From Rossellomorea marisflavi (GTDB lineage: Bacteria; Bacillota; Bacilli; Bacillales; Bacillaceae_B), in assembly GCF_009806575.1 (NCBI RefSeq), contig NZ_CP047095.1:228001-292000 (forward strand): DNA of 64,000 nucleotides, read 5' to 3'. The position numbers and the translations under genes were made by a program. Below the pieces are notes generated by a model. The model was not told where the DNA came from. It did not search any database and saw only the letters and a list, made by a program, of their open reading frames with translations. Below are positions 55,995 to 64,000 of this stretch, one piece after another (position 1 is the first letter of the stretch; each line of letters starts with the position of its first letter).

Positions 55995-57419
55995 ATGGAG
56001 AAGTATGATGTGATGGTGATCGGTGGAGGATCAGCGGGATTGACGGTCGCGTCGGGCGCGGCGTCACTTGGTGCGCGTGTCGCCCTCATCGAACAGAGCG
56101 GGCGCCTCGGAGGTGACTGCCTCCACTTCGGATGCGTCCCGTCCAAGGCGTTCATCCAGGCGGCTAAGGAAGTCTCCATAGCACGGAAGGCCGCTTCGTT
56201 CGGATTTGACGTGAGCGGAGCAGTCGATATGTCGGCGGTGAAGAAACGTGTCGAAGAAGCAGTGGCGAGCATCCAACAGCATGATGATCCTGAGCGGTTC
56301 ACAGAGCTGGGGGTGGACATCTATTTCGGGCGTGCAGAATTCGTCACCCCGAACGCCCTCCTGATAGAAGGGGAGGATTACGTCTACGGAAAAAGCATTG
56401 TCATCGCTACGGGATCGAGTCCTCTCATCCCGGACATCCCCGGCTTGGAAGATGTGAGCTATCACACGAATGAATCGGTGTTGGATCTTGAGCAACTTCC
56501 GGAAAAAGCCATCTTCATAGGGGGAGGACCGATCAGCCTCGAGATCGCCCAGGCTTTCAGCCGTCTCGGTTCTGACGTGACGGTGGTCGAAAAGGCCTCA
56601 TCCATCCTTTCCAAAGAAGATCGGGATATTCAGGAAGTTGCCATTGAAGTCCTACAGGAAGATGTGAGGATCGTGACGGACGCCGACATCCAGAAGGTGA
56701 CCAAAGACGGGAACGGACTTTCACTCCACTGTACGGTTGACGGGAAGGATCTCCACATCAACGGCGACATGCTCTTCGTCGGGACGGGGAGGAAGCCCAA
56801 TTCTGAAGCCCTCAATGTGGACAAAGCAGGTGTGGAGACGGATCAGAAGGGCTTCATTCCTGCCGGTGACGATCTGAGGACGAATGTGTCCCACATCTTC
56901 TCCATCGGTGATGCGAACGGTCGCTATTTCTTCACGCATGCGGCAGGGATGGAAGGGAAGCAGGTGGTGCAGAATGCCGTCTTCGGCCTGAAGGGGAAGG
57001 TAAACTACGATCAGCTACCTTGGGTGACGTACACTTCACCCGAGATCTTCCATGCGGGAATGACGGAGGAAGAAGCAAAGGAATCGGGTATCAAATACAA
57101 GGTGTACCAAACGACCCTTGATGAAGTCGACCGTTTCGTGGCAGATCATCAAACCCGCGGCCTCGTGAAGATTCTTACGGATTGGAAAGGGAAGATCCTC
57201 GGGGCGCATGCCGTCGGGGAAGGAGCGGGGGATTGGATGCAGCCAGTCCTATACGCCATGGCGAAGAACAATGGTATCGGCTCCCTTTCGAATATGACCT
57301 ATCCATATCCGAATCATGCAGCAGCCGTACAGCAGACAGCGGATCTATTCTGGCGGGAGAAACTTTTTGACGGACCGGTTCCGGCCGTGACGAAGAAGCT
57401 GATCGAGTATAAAAGATAA
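55995..57419 (+). CDS. FAD-dependent NAD(P)-disulfide oxidoreductase, MerA-like
   Basis: 474 residues. GGGSAGL (9-15) binds FAD, the redox pair is GGDCLHFGCVPSK, the second GGGPISLE binds NAD(P) and IGDAN closes the FAD site. The C-terminal dimerization domain has YPYPNHAA; the usual HxxxxE histidine is here in PNHAA. It lacks the N-terminal HMA domain and the C-terminal cysteine pair of true mercuric reductase. Such enzymes are common beside TVP38 genes. The substrate is unknown. Confidence 0.88.
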   Translation: MEKYDVMVIGGGSAGLTVASGAASLGARVALIEQSGRLGGDCLHFGCVPSKAFIQAAKEVSIARKAASFGFDVSGAVDMSAVKKRVEEAVASIQQHDDPERFTELGVDIYFGRAEFVTPNALLIEGEDYVYGKSIVIATGSSPLIPDIPGLEDVSYHTNESVLDLEQLPEKAIFIGGGPISLEIAQAFSRLGSDVTVVEKASSILSKEDRDIQEVAIEVLQEDVRIVTDADIQKVTKDGNGLSLHCTVDGKDLHINGDMLFVGTGRKPNSEALNVDKAGVETDQKGFIPAGDDLRTNVSHIFSIGDANGRYFFTHAAGMEGKQVVQNAVFGLKGKVNYDQLPWVTYTSPEIFHAGMTEEEAKESGIKYKVYQTTLDEVDRFVADHQTRGLVKILTDWKGKILGAHAVGEGAGDWMQPVLYAMAKNNGIGSLSNMTYPYPNHAAAVQQTADLFWREKLFDGPVPAVTKKLIEYKR

Positions 57420-57430
57420 AGCCATTAAAA

Positions 57431-57482
57431 AAACAGGACGACCAGGCATGGAAAGTAGACCCTTTCCCTGGGCGTCCTGTTT
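57431..57482. terminator. Bidirectional terminator
   Basis: AAACAGGACG (57431-57440) pairs with CGTCCTGTTT (57473-57482), with an inner CCAGG/CCTGG stem. It overlaps the repaired stop codon of the minus-strand flavoprotein. Confidence 0.88.
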
Positions 57483-58575
57483 TATTTTTCATGGAAGGTG
57501 TATTTCTCCATGAATGACCGGTCCAATCTCTCCTTGAGTTTCCTTGTCCATCTGCCCTGGACCGCGAATGATCCGTAAAGGAGGAACCCGTGTCCATTAC
57601 CCGTCGACAGGATCGACAGATATCGGCTTCGCGGTTGAAAGGCATGGAGTTTCCTGCCTGTTAGAAACCGGTTCAGATTATCCCACAGGACGGGTCCCTG
57701 GCGGACAGCCGTGACCCGTTTTTGGGGAGTTCGGGGAAATTTTCCAGTGTTCCGCAGTCGCCGACAGCGAAGAGATCCGGAAATGAGATGGACTGAAGAT
57801 GGGCGTTCGTCAGCATGAATCCCTTCTCATCCGTAGGGATCAGACTGCTGACAAACAGGCCTTGTGCCGCCGCTCCGCCGAGGAACATCACTTCGTCAAA
57901 GGGGATGTGACGGCCCCGGTCGGTCACGATGGTCCCTTCCTGAAGCTGTTCGGCTTTTCCTCTCACGGTGGAAATACCCCGGCGAGCGAGAAGCGATGCC
58001 ATACTCCTGGATGCAAGGACTCCGGTCCCGTGGAGCAATGGGGATGAATGAACGACTGTGATGGAATCACCGGGATCCCCGTTTTTTTCTTTCCAGGCGC
58101 GTAAGGAGAGCGCGAGTTCGCATGCCGCCGCTCCGCCTCCGATGAAGACCGTGTTCCTGCTGCGGTACAGTCTTTCGACCTGGGAAGGGAAGTGGTGATT
58201 CGGTTTGATTTTAAGATTGACTCCCGATAGACCGGGAATGTCCGGATCCTCATTCCGGGAGCCGATATCAAAGGAAGCTGCGTCATAGGAATACAGATCC
58301 CCCGTATCTGTCAGCAGCTGCTTTTGGATGGGATCGACGGAGAGTACGGAAGCTTCGACGAAATCGCATTGTGCTTTCCGGCACAGGACCTCAAGGTCGA
58401 CCCGGATTTCCTCCTCGCTATATATGCCTTCTACGAATCCCGAAAACATCCCGCTGTAATACTGGTGGCGCGAAGGAGAGATGAGGATCCATCGGTCGGC
58501 CGTTTTTTCCTTGGACCGTTCCAGGAGGCAATGGAGGTGACTGTGACCGCCTCCTGCTAGAATGACGGTCTTCAT
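57482..58575 (-). pseudogene. FAD/NAD(P) oxidoreductase, SelD/NDH-like (frameshifted)
   Basis: ATG 58575 follows GGGAGGATC. GGGHSHLHCL binds FAD, and FIGGGAAACELALSL and FPDLFAVGDCGTL are the NAD and second FAD motifs of the family found fused to selenide-water dikinase. The frame ends at 57673 after LPKNGSRLS. With one more G in GGG (plus-strand CCC 57715-57717) it continues VTAVRQGPVLWDNLNRFLTG and ends at 57482, a normal C-terminus with a membrane-facing tail. About 364 residues when repaired. It probably passes electrons to quinone or a membrane acceptor. Confidence 0.85.
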
Positions 58576-59102
58576 TTCCGATCCTCCCATTCTTCCCTGG
58601 TGATGCCCATTCGGATCGAGTCGTAATACACGCCTTCATGATAGCGGCATTTCCTCATCCTGCCCTCGAGGATCATGCCGATTTTCTCGGCGGTACGCAT
58701 CATGCGTTCATTACCCGACCAGGTGGTGATGCCCACCCTGCCGATGTCTTTGGTGGCAAAAAGGTGCTCCACCCACTGGGCGAGTGCGTCCGTACCATAC
58801 CCGCCGTTCCAGTAGCGCGGATCGTAAATGCCGATTCCGGCCTCCAGCCACCTTGTCGGTTCATATTCCCAGTAAAAGCTCACTGTCCCGATGATGACCC
58901 CGTCACATTCAATGATGCGCTGATGCTCGAGGAATCGGTCCGGATCTGCAACATAGGAAGCTTCGTACTCGTCCAATGACATGTTGACATGAGGGAAATA
59001 GGGAGCGTCCCATTTTTTCCACTCGGGGGAGGGGTCGCGGTATAACAGGTTCCATAAGGCGGGTAGATCTTCTTTTTCAATCGGGCGAAGCTGTGTTTTC
59101 AC
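58572..59102 (-). CDS. GNAT acetyltransferase, RimJ/RimL type
   Basis: 176 residues. IGIYDPRYWNGGYGTDALAQWVEHLF is the acetyl-CoA block, and GNERMMRTAEKIGMILEGRMR is the conserved end. GTG start seven bases from GGAGG. It overlaps the flavoprotein gene (ATGA) so the two form an operon. Likely acetylates a protein N-terminus or spermidine-like amine; unknown. Confidence 0.85.
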   Translation of the reverse strand: MKTQLRPIEKEDLPALWNLLYRDPSPEWKKWDAPYFPHVNMSLDEYEASYVADPDRFLEHQRIIECDGVIIGTVSFYWEYEPTRWLEAGIGIYDPRYWNGGYGTDALAQWVEHLFATKDIGRVGITTWSGNERMMRTAEKIGMILEGRMRKCRYHEGVYYDSIRMGITREEWEDRK

Positions 59103-59170
59103 ATCGTTTCCTCCAGTCTCTTTCTTGATGACTTCCATTATACCGAAGTTCCGGAAGATGGGGTGAAGAT

Positions 59171-59203
59171 AAAAAACAGGATGGCCCGGCTTGGCCATCC
59201 TGT
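59171..59203 (-). terminator. Terminator of the DAACS gene
   Basis: ACAGGATGGCC/GGCCATCCTGT stem with T tract on the minus strand (A's at 59171-59176). Confidence 0.88.
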
Positions 59204-59213
59204 GTCTTCCAAT

Positions 59214-60383
59214 CTATGAAACGGGTTGTTTTTTACCTGTAAGACGATCTGCGATGGACGCAATCGCCCCGTCGCCTGTAACGTTACAAGCTGTACCGAA
59301 GCTGTCCTGTGCCAGGTAGAGGGCGATCATCAGGGATGTCATGGTCGGGCTGAAGCCGAGCATGGTCTCGAGCAGTCCGAGGGAAGCCATGACGGCTCCG
59401 CCGGGCACTCCGGGTGCAGCGATCATCGTAATCCCGAGCATGAGGATGAACGGGAAGATCTGTGTGAACTCCAGTGCTTGTCCCTGGATGAACATCACGG
59501 CCATGGAACAACTCACAAGGGTGATGGTGCTCCCTGAGAGATGGATCGTGGCAAGGAGAGGGATCGAGAAGTCCGCGATTCCTCCCCGCGTACCGTTCAG
59601 CTTCGTCCTCTCAAGCGTCACAGGGATGGTGGAGGCAGAAGACTGGGTGCCGAGGGCCGTGAAATAGGCGGGCATCATCGTCTTGATCATGGAAAACGGA
59701 TTCTTTTTCCGGAGGGTTCCGGCTGCTGTGTACTGTACCAGAAGAAAGAATAAATGCAGGATGATGATCATGATGAAGACTTTGGCAAAAACAGAGATAA
59801 TCGATGTCACCTGACCGCCCTGGGTCATATTGGCAAAGATCCCGAGGATATGGATCGGGAGGAGCGGGATGATGATTTTTTCGATGAGCTTCTCGATAAT
59901 GTTCTTGAACTCTTCCAAGCCTTTTTGAAGCACATCCCCTTTGATGGCCGCCATTCCGACTCCAAGTGTGAAGGCGATAAGGAGAGCGGTCATCACGCCC
60001 ATGACAGGCGGCATTTCCACGGTGAAGAATCCTTTGAGCAGCGCTTCTTCGGGGTTTTCAAACGATTTGGAGCTTTGATTGACAAGCAGGGATGGGTACA
60101 GGGATTTCGCCGCAATGAACGCCACCAGGCCAGCCAGGATGGTAGAACCGTATGCGAGGGCCGTTGTCAGGCCAAGGAGTTTGCCCGCCCCTTTCCCCAT
60201 GGAACCGATTCCCGGTGCGATGAATCCGATGATGATGAGCGGGATGGCAAATCCAAGAAAGTTCCCGAATAGTTCATTGAATGTAACGAAAATCTTGATG
60301 AACCAATGAGGGGCGAACATCCCGACAATGATTCCTAGTACGATCCCCAGAATGATACGTGGTAACAATCCAAGTCTTTTCAT
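59214..60383 (-). CDS. Dicarboxylate/amino acid:cation symporter (DAACS)
   Basis: 389 residues with eight helices plus re-entrant loops. TQSSASTIPVTLE is the first serine-rich hairpin and GTACNVTGDGAIASI the substrate/Na site. It resembles the GltT/GltP/DctP branch, taking up glutamate, aspartate, serine or dicarboxylates with Na+ or H+. ATG 60383 follows AAGGAGG. The upstream frame to 60575 is not used. Confidence 0.88.
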   Translation of the reverse strand: MKRLGLLPRIILGIVLGIIVGMFAPHWFIKIFVTFNELFGNFLGFAIPLIIIGFIAPGIGSMGKGAGKLLGLTTALAYGSTILAGLVAFIAAKSLYPSLLVNQSSKSFENPEEALLKGFFTVEMPPVMGVMTALLIAFTLGVGMAAIKGDVLQKGLEEFKNIIEKLIEKIIIPLLPIHILGIFANMTQGGQVTSIISVFAKVFIMIIILHLFFLLVQYTAAGTLRKKNPFSMIKTMMPAYFTALGTQSSASTIPVTLERTKLNGTRGGIADFSIPLLATIHLSGSTITLVSCSMAVMFIQGQALEFTQIFPFILMLGITMIAAPGVPGGAVMASLGLLETMLGFSPTMTSLMIALYLAQDSFGTACNVTGDGAIASIADRLTGKKQPVS

Positions 60384-60658
60384 CTTCCTGTCCTCCTTGA
60401 GTGTACAAATGTTTATGTTAGATGGATTATACAATGACGGGATCGATTGTTTAATAGGTTTTATAATAGGCGGAATGTTAAGTGTATTCTGATAACGTCG
60501 CGAATGTTTAGTCGCAGGACTAGTTTGACATGGCATACATATAACAAAGGAGCGCAGGCGGAAGATAAATTGCATTTTCCATATGAATCATTCTTTCTCT
60601 TTCCTTTGAACATGATAAAATAGAAATATCTATTGTTATATTGGAGGTCACTCAAAAA
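60384..60658. promoter_or_regulatory. Divergent intergenic region, DAACS and ddl
   Basis: 275 bases with AT-rich parts. A -10-like TAAAAT (60616-60621) lies before ddl, whose ribosome site GGAGGT is at 60644-60649. No strong -35 is visible. No further gene seen. Confidence 0.4.
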
Positions 60659-61723
60659 ATGAAAACCAAGCTTTGTTTATTATACGGCGGAAAATCCGCG
60701 GAACATCAGGTCTCACTGCAAACGGCCAAGGCAGTCATCGGTGCCCTGGATTTAAATAAATTCGATATTCACCCGATCTTCATCTCGACAGACGGCGCGT
60801 GGATCAAAGGATCACAGCTTGAAGGACCGGTCGATGATGTGAAAGAACTTCAATTCTCCGAAGGGGAAGCCATTGCCCCGAACGCCCTCACGACGTCGGT
60901 CGAAGGATCGGACGGATACGATATGATCTTCCCTCTCCTTCACGGACCGAACGGTGAAGACGGGACCGTACAAGGGATGCTTGAATTATTGAATCTTCCG
61001 TATGTAGGGAACGGCGTGCTTGCGTCTTCCGCAGGTATGGATAAAGTCATCATGAAGAATCTGTTTGCCCAGGCCGGTATCCCGCAGGTAGGCTACACCT
61101 GGTTCATCAGAAGCTCATGGGAAAGCGACCGCGAGGCAGCCTACAAACAAGTGGAGGAAGAAATCGGCTATCCATGCTTCGTAAAACCGGCCAACCTCGG
61201 TTCTTCCGTAGGGATCAGCAAATGTACGTCACGTGATGAACTTGAAGCGGCTTTCGAAGAAGCCTTCCAATTTGATCGTAAAATCATCATTGAAGAAGGA
61301 GTCGTTGCCAGAGAGATTGAACTAGGCGTACTGGGGAACGATCATCCTGAGTGCTCGGTAGCGGGAGAGATCGTCCCTAAGAAGGATTTCTACGACTACA
61401 AAGCGAAATATGAGGATGGCGATACCGCACTCATCATCCCTGCAGAGGTCGACGAGGAGCTTTATGCACGACTCAAGGACATTGCGATCCGGTCATTCAA
61501 GGCGCTTGATTGTTCAGGGCTTGTCCGTGCCGACTTCTTCGTGACGAAGGACGGAAGGATCTTCATGAACGAAGTGAACACCATGCCTGGATTCACCCCG
61601 TTCAGTATGTTCCCGCTTCTTTGGAAACATACGGGCATCGACTACCCGTCACTCATCGCGAAGCTGGTTGAACTCGGGGCGGAGCGACACAAAGAAAAGC
61701 AATCAATCAAGTATACGATGTAG
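60659..61723 (+). CDS. ddl: D-alanine--D-alanine ligase
   Basis: 354 residues, the normal length. ATP-grasp fold: [12 protein letters not shown] at the start, [24 protein letters not shown], and [16 protein letters not shown] holding Mg ligands. It makes D-Ala-D-Ala for peptidoglycan precursor. It is followed by murF, its pathway partner, as in Bacillus. Confidence 0.96.
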   Translation: MKTKLCLLYGGKSAEHQVSLQTAKAVIGALDLNKFDIHPIFISTDGAWIKGSQLEGPVDDVKELQFSEGEAIAPNALTTSVEGSDGYDMIFPLLHGPNGEDGTVQGMLELLNLPYVGNGVLASSAGMDKVIMKNLFAQAGIPQVGYTWFIRSSWESDREAAYKQVEEEIGYPCFVKPANLGSSVGISKCTSRDELEAAFEEAFQFDRKIIIEEGVVAREIELGVLGNDHPECSVAGEIVPKKDFYDYKAKYEDGDTALIIPAEVDEELYARLKDIAIRSFKALDCSGLVRADFFVTKDGRIFMNEVNTMPGFTPFSMFPLLWKHTGIDYPSLIAKLVELGAERHKEKQSIKYTM

Positions 61724-61812
61724 TCACCATGGGACCGGCAGCGGACGAAATGAAAGTTCGGGCGGTCCCATCTCTGTTGCACATGGATGAACGAGTAAAG
61801 GAGTATAGGATC

Positions 61813-63186
61813 ATGTTCGAAAAAACGATTAACGATATACGCACGATGCTCGATGTGAAGAATGATCTATCTTCATTCAGCGACATCGTGGTAAAAGGTG
61901 TATCCATCAACACACGTACGATGGAAAAAGGGAATCTATTCATCCCGTTCAAAGGGGAGAACGTGGACGGTCACCGATTCGTCCGTTCTGCCATAGAAGA
62001 AGGTGCGTCGGCTGCACTATGGGATGTAAGCGTCCCGAATCCGCCGGAAGATCTTCCGGTTCTAGTGGTGGACGATCCTCTTGAGGCGCTTCAGTCCCTT
62101 GCCAATCAATACCGTCACGAACTGGATCTTAAAGTCGTGGGGATCACAGGAAGCAACGGGAAGACAACCACGAAGGATATCGTCGCGAATATCCTGGCGC
62201 AGAAGTACAAGGTCCATAAAACCCAGGGGAACTATAATAATCACATCGGTTTGCCGCTTACCCTCCTGGCTCTGCCTCAGGATGCGGAAGTTGCCGTGCT
62301 GGAAATGGGGATGAGCGGATTCGGAGAAATTGAACTCCTATCCGATATCGCACAGCCGGATGCAGCGGTCATCACCAACATCGGTGAGTCCCACCTGCAG
62401 GATCTCGGTTCCCGGGAAGGCATCGCCAAAGCGAAGCTTGAGATCATCCACGGTCTGAAGGAAGACGGCCTGTTCATTTATTACGGGAATGAGCCCCTCC
62501 TGAACGAACAAGTGAAAGAACTCGGATTGAAAAGAGTGGAAACGTTCGGGAAGACGGCTGATAACACCATTTCCCCGACGAAAACGGAGATGAACAATAC
62601 GGGCAGTTATTTCGAAACTTCCATGGCGGAAGGGGAAACCTTCCACTTGCCGGTGCTCGGGCAGCATAACATCCATAATGCGCTCGCAGGCATCCTGATC
62701 GGGAAGGAATTCGGTCTAACAATAGAGGAGATGAAACAAGGCTTAAAGTCCCTTGAGCTGACGAAGATGAGAATGGAAATGATTGAAGGTAAAAAAGGAG
62801 AGCGCATCATCAATGATGCGTACAATGCCAGTCCCACTTCTGTAAAAGCGGCAATCCAGCTGATTTCCGAGCTGGAAGGTTTTGATACTAAGATCCTGGT
62901 ACTCGGGGACATGCTCGAGCTTGGGGAGCATGAAAAGGAATACCATGAGGAAATCGGTCAGTTGATCGACCCTGAACGCATCCGTCACGTGTTTACTTTT
63001 GGTCAATTGGGTGAATATATGGCTAAAGGGGCAAAAGTGAATTTCCCCGAAGAGCGCGTACACGCATTCCTTGATAAAGAGGCCCTGCTGGAAGAATTGA
63101 ATGCACTCATCACCGGCAAGGAACTGATTCTCTTCAAAGCATCGAGGGGAATGAAGCTTGAAGAGATCATTGACGGGCTGAAGTAA
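61813..63186 (+). CDS. murF: UDP-MurNAc-tripeptide--D-Ala-D-Ala ligase
   Basis: 457 residues, equal to B. subtilis MurF. GITGSNGKTTTK is the ATP loop, NYNNHIGLPLTLL the Mur signature and LGDMLELG lies in the C-domain. It adds the D-Ala-D-Ala made by Ddl. ATG 61813 is nine bases from AAAGGAG; the earlier frame from 61729 is ignored. Confidence 0.96.
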   Translation: MFEKTINDIRTMLDVKNDLSSFSDIVVKGVSINTRTMEKGNLFIPFKGENVDGHRFVRSAIEEGASAALWDVSVPNPPEDLPVLVVDDPLEALQSLANQYRHELDLKVVGITGSNGKTTTKDIVANILAQKYKVHKTQGNYNNHIGLPLTLLALPQDAEVAVLEMGMSGFGEIELLSDIAQPDAAVITNIGESHLQDLGSREGIAKAKLEIIHGLKEDGLFIYYGNEPLLNEQVKELGLKRVETFGKTADNTISPTKTEMNNTGSYFETSMAEGETFHLPVLGQHNIHNALAGILIGKEFGLTIEEMKQGLKSLELTKMRMEMIEGKKGERIINDAYNASPTSVKAAIQLISELEGFDTKILVLGDMLELGEHEKEYHEEIGQLIDPERIRHVFTFGQLGEYMAKGAKVNFPEERVHAFLDKEALLEELNALITGKELILFKASRGMKLEEIIDGLK

Positions 63187-63232
63187 GCAAGGAGCTTGTC
63201 CGTGCGCCACACTAATGGGAAAAGGTGAGAGC

Positions 63233-63922
63233 ATGATCGGATGTTTAGTGCTCCACGGGTTCACAGGGGGACCATACGAAGTGGAACCCCTTGCTGAATA
63301 CCTGAGGAAGCAGACGGATTGGAAGATTGTCGTCCCGACCCTGCCTGGTCACGGAGAAACACTATCCCTAAGGGGAATCAAGCATGTGCAATGGATCGAA
63401 CATGCGGAAGATTGTCTCAAATCACTGCTTGAGACATGCGACAAAGTCTATGTCGCTGGCTTTTCCATGGGTGGTCTCATTGCATCCTATCTTGCAGTCC
63501 ATTATAATGTTAGTAAGCTTGTGCTGTTGAGCGCTGCCGCCAGATATATCCATATCAAGCAGCTCTTCAGAGACATCGGGGGTTTGATCAGAGAGGGATG
63601 GCAAGGAAATCTCCTCGAGAACGAACTGTATAATCGATATAAGGTAAAAATGACCAATACCCCGCTTCTATCCACCTATGAATTCAGGAAGGTCGTCACC
63701 ATTGCCCGACCGCTGCTGAAAAAAGTCACCATCCCCACATTCATTGCCCAGGGGGAAGTGGATGGAATCGTCCCTCCCGCCAGTGCAGCTTACATCTATG
63801 AAACCATTTCGTCCCGACAAAAAAATATTTATTATGCCTCAAGATCCAAACATCTCATCTGTCATAGCGAAGATAAGGCTGAACTTTTTGATCATATTTA
63901 CCATTTTCTCGAAGATGAATAG
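63233..63922 (+). CDS. Alpha/beta hydrolase, carboxylesterase type (YvaK/EstA-like)
   Basis: 229 residues. LHGFTGGPYE is the oxyanion loop, GFSMGG holds nucleophile Ser, GEVDGIVP the Asp and SKHLICHSEDK the His. This is the monoacylglycerol lipase/carboxylesterase Est30 type. ATG 63233 follows AAAGGTGA. It follows murF by 46 bases. Confidence 0.87.
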   Translation: MIGCLVLHGFTGGPYEVEPLAEYLRKQTDWKIVVPTLPGHGETLSLRGIKHVQWIEHAEDCLKSLLETCDKVYVAGFSMGGLIASYLAVHYNVSKLVLLSAAARYIHIKQLFRDIGGLIREGWQGNLLENELYNRYKVKMTNTPLLSTYEFRKVVTIARPLLKKVTIPTFIAQGEVDGIVPPASAAYIYETISSRQKNIYYASRSKHLICHSEDKAELFDHIYHFLEDE

Positions 63923-64000
63923 AGTGACTATTTGACATGTCATTGAAATTCATTTCTAGAAGTGGTAACATTACTACAACATAGTTCTATTTGTTGGACG

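Noticed and set aside
1-64000. tRNA, rRNA, CRISPR, insertion sequences or prophage
   Set aside because: No cloverleaf with CCA context, no regularly spaced repeats, no transposase or phage genes seen on either strand.

Overview
The window looks like chromosome of an aerobic, spore-former-type member of the Bacillaceae (marine Bacillus/Rossellomorea-like). The base composition is roughly balanced, ribosome binding sites are strong AGGAGG types, and a T-box precedes argS and a SAM-I riboswitch precedes a methionine-transporter-like gene. The ddl-murF pair, the iol operon and an LnrJK/LnrLMN-type locus all match Bacillus relatives. I saw no tRNA, rRNA, insertion sequence, phage or CRISPR array. 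The species is an inference.

Region 1 (1-16.6 kb) is a carbohydrate island. It starts with the 3' end of kduD and a KdgR-like IclR regulator. Next comes a transport and hydrolysis operon: a CUT1 binding protein, an 830-residue cytosolic protein with lyase-like features, two permeases, a GH105 unsaturated-uronyl hydrolase and a LacI regulator. It ends with iolG-C-A-D-E-B for myo-inositol degradation. Near-identical operator-like sequences lie at the promoter of the binding-protein gene and ahead of iolG. A lyase-like protein, an unsaturated-uronate hydrolase, kduD and inositol catabolism without an inositol transporter together suggest uptake and dismantling of an inositol-linked uronide. The headgroup of plant GIPC sphingolipids would fit. 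This is a hypothesis.

Region 2 (16.6-33.5 kb) holds a GNAT enzyme, a HAD phosphatase, a VTC-DUF4956-CotH cassette, a FUSC-type membrane protein, a DUF4097 protein, a DNA glycosylase and an EAL protein preceded by a structured leader. It continues with a fused two-domain peptide-type permease, a YibQ-like deacetylase, an SDR and a SAM-riboswitch-controlled MetT-like transporter.

Region 3 (33.6-50.8 kb) holds cardiolipin synthase, an lnrJK-lnrLMN-like drug-sensing and export operon, several small proteins, diacylglycerol kinase, DedA, T-box-controlled argS, a RodA-type protein, a CNNM/CorC protein with a cloverleaf-like leader, SfsA and a BsuPI-type lipoprotein.

Region 4 (50.9-59.1 kb) is a counterpart of the E. 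coli ydjXYZ-ynjABCDEF cluster: an ABC importer, a TVP38 membrane protein, a CDP-alcohol phosphotransferase and a MerA-like flavoprotein. A second flavoprotein and an acetyltransferase converge on it. The substrate is unknown. Region 5 (59.2-64 kb) has a DAACS symporter, then ddl, murF and an alpha/beta hydrolase.

Six genes (cotH tail, FUSC, lnrN-like, dagK-like, ynjC-like permease, SelD-like flavoprotein) are each broken by what looks like one missing G in a G run of the coding strand. The uniform pattern points to sequencing or assembly undercalls rather than true pseudogenes.
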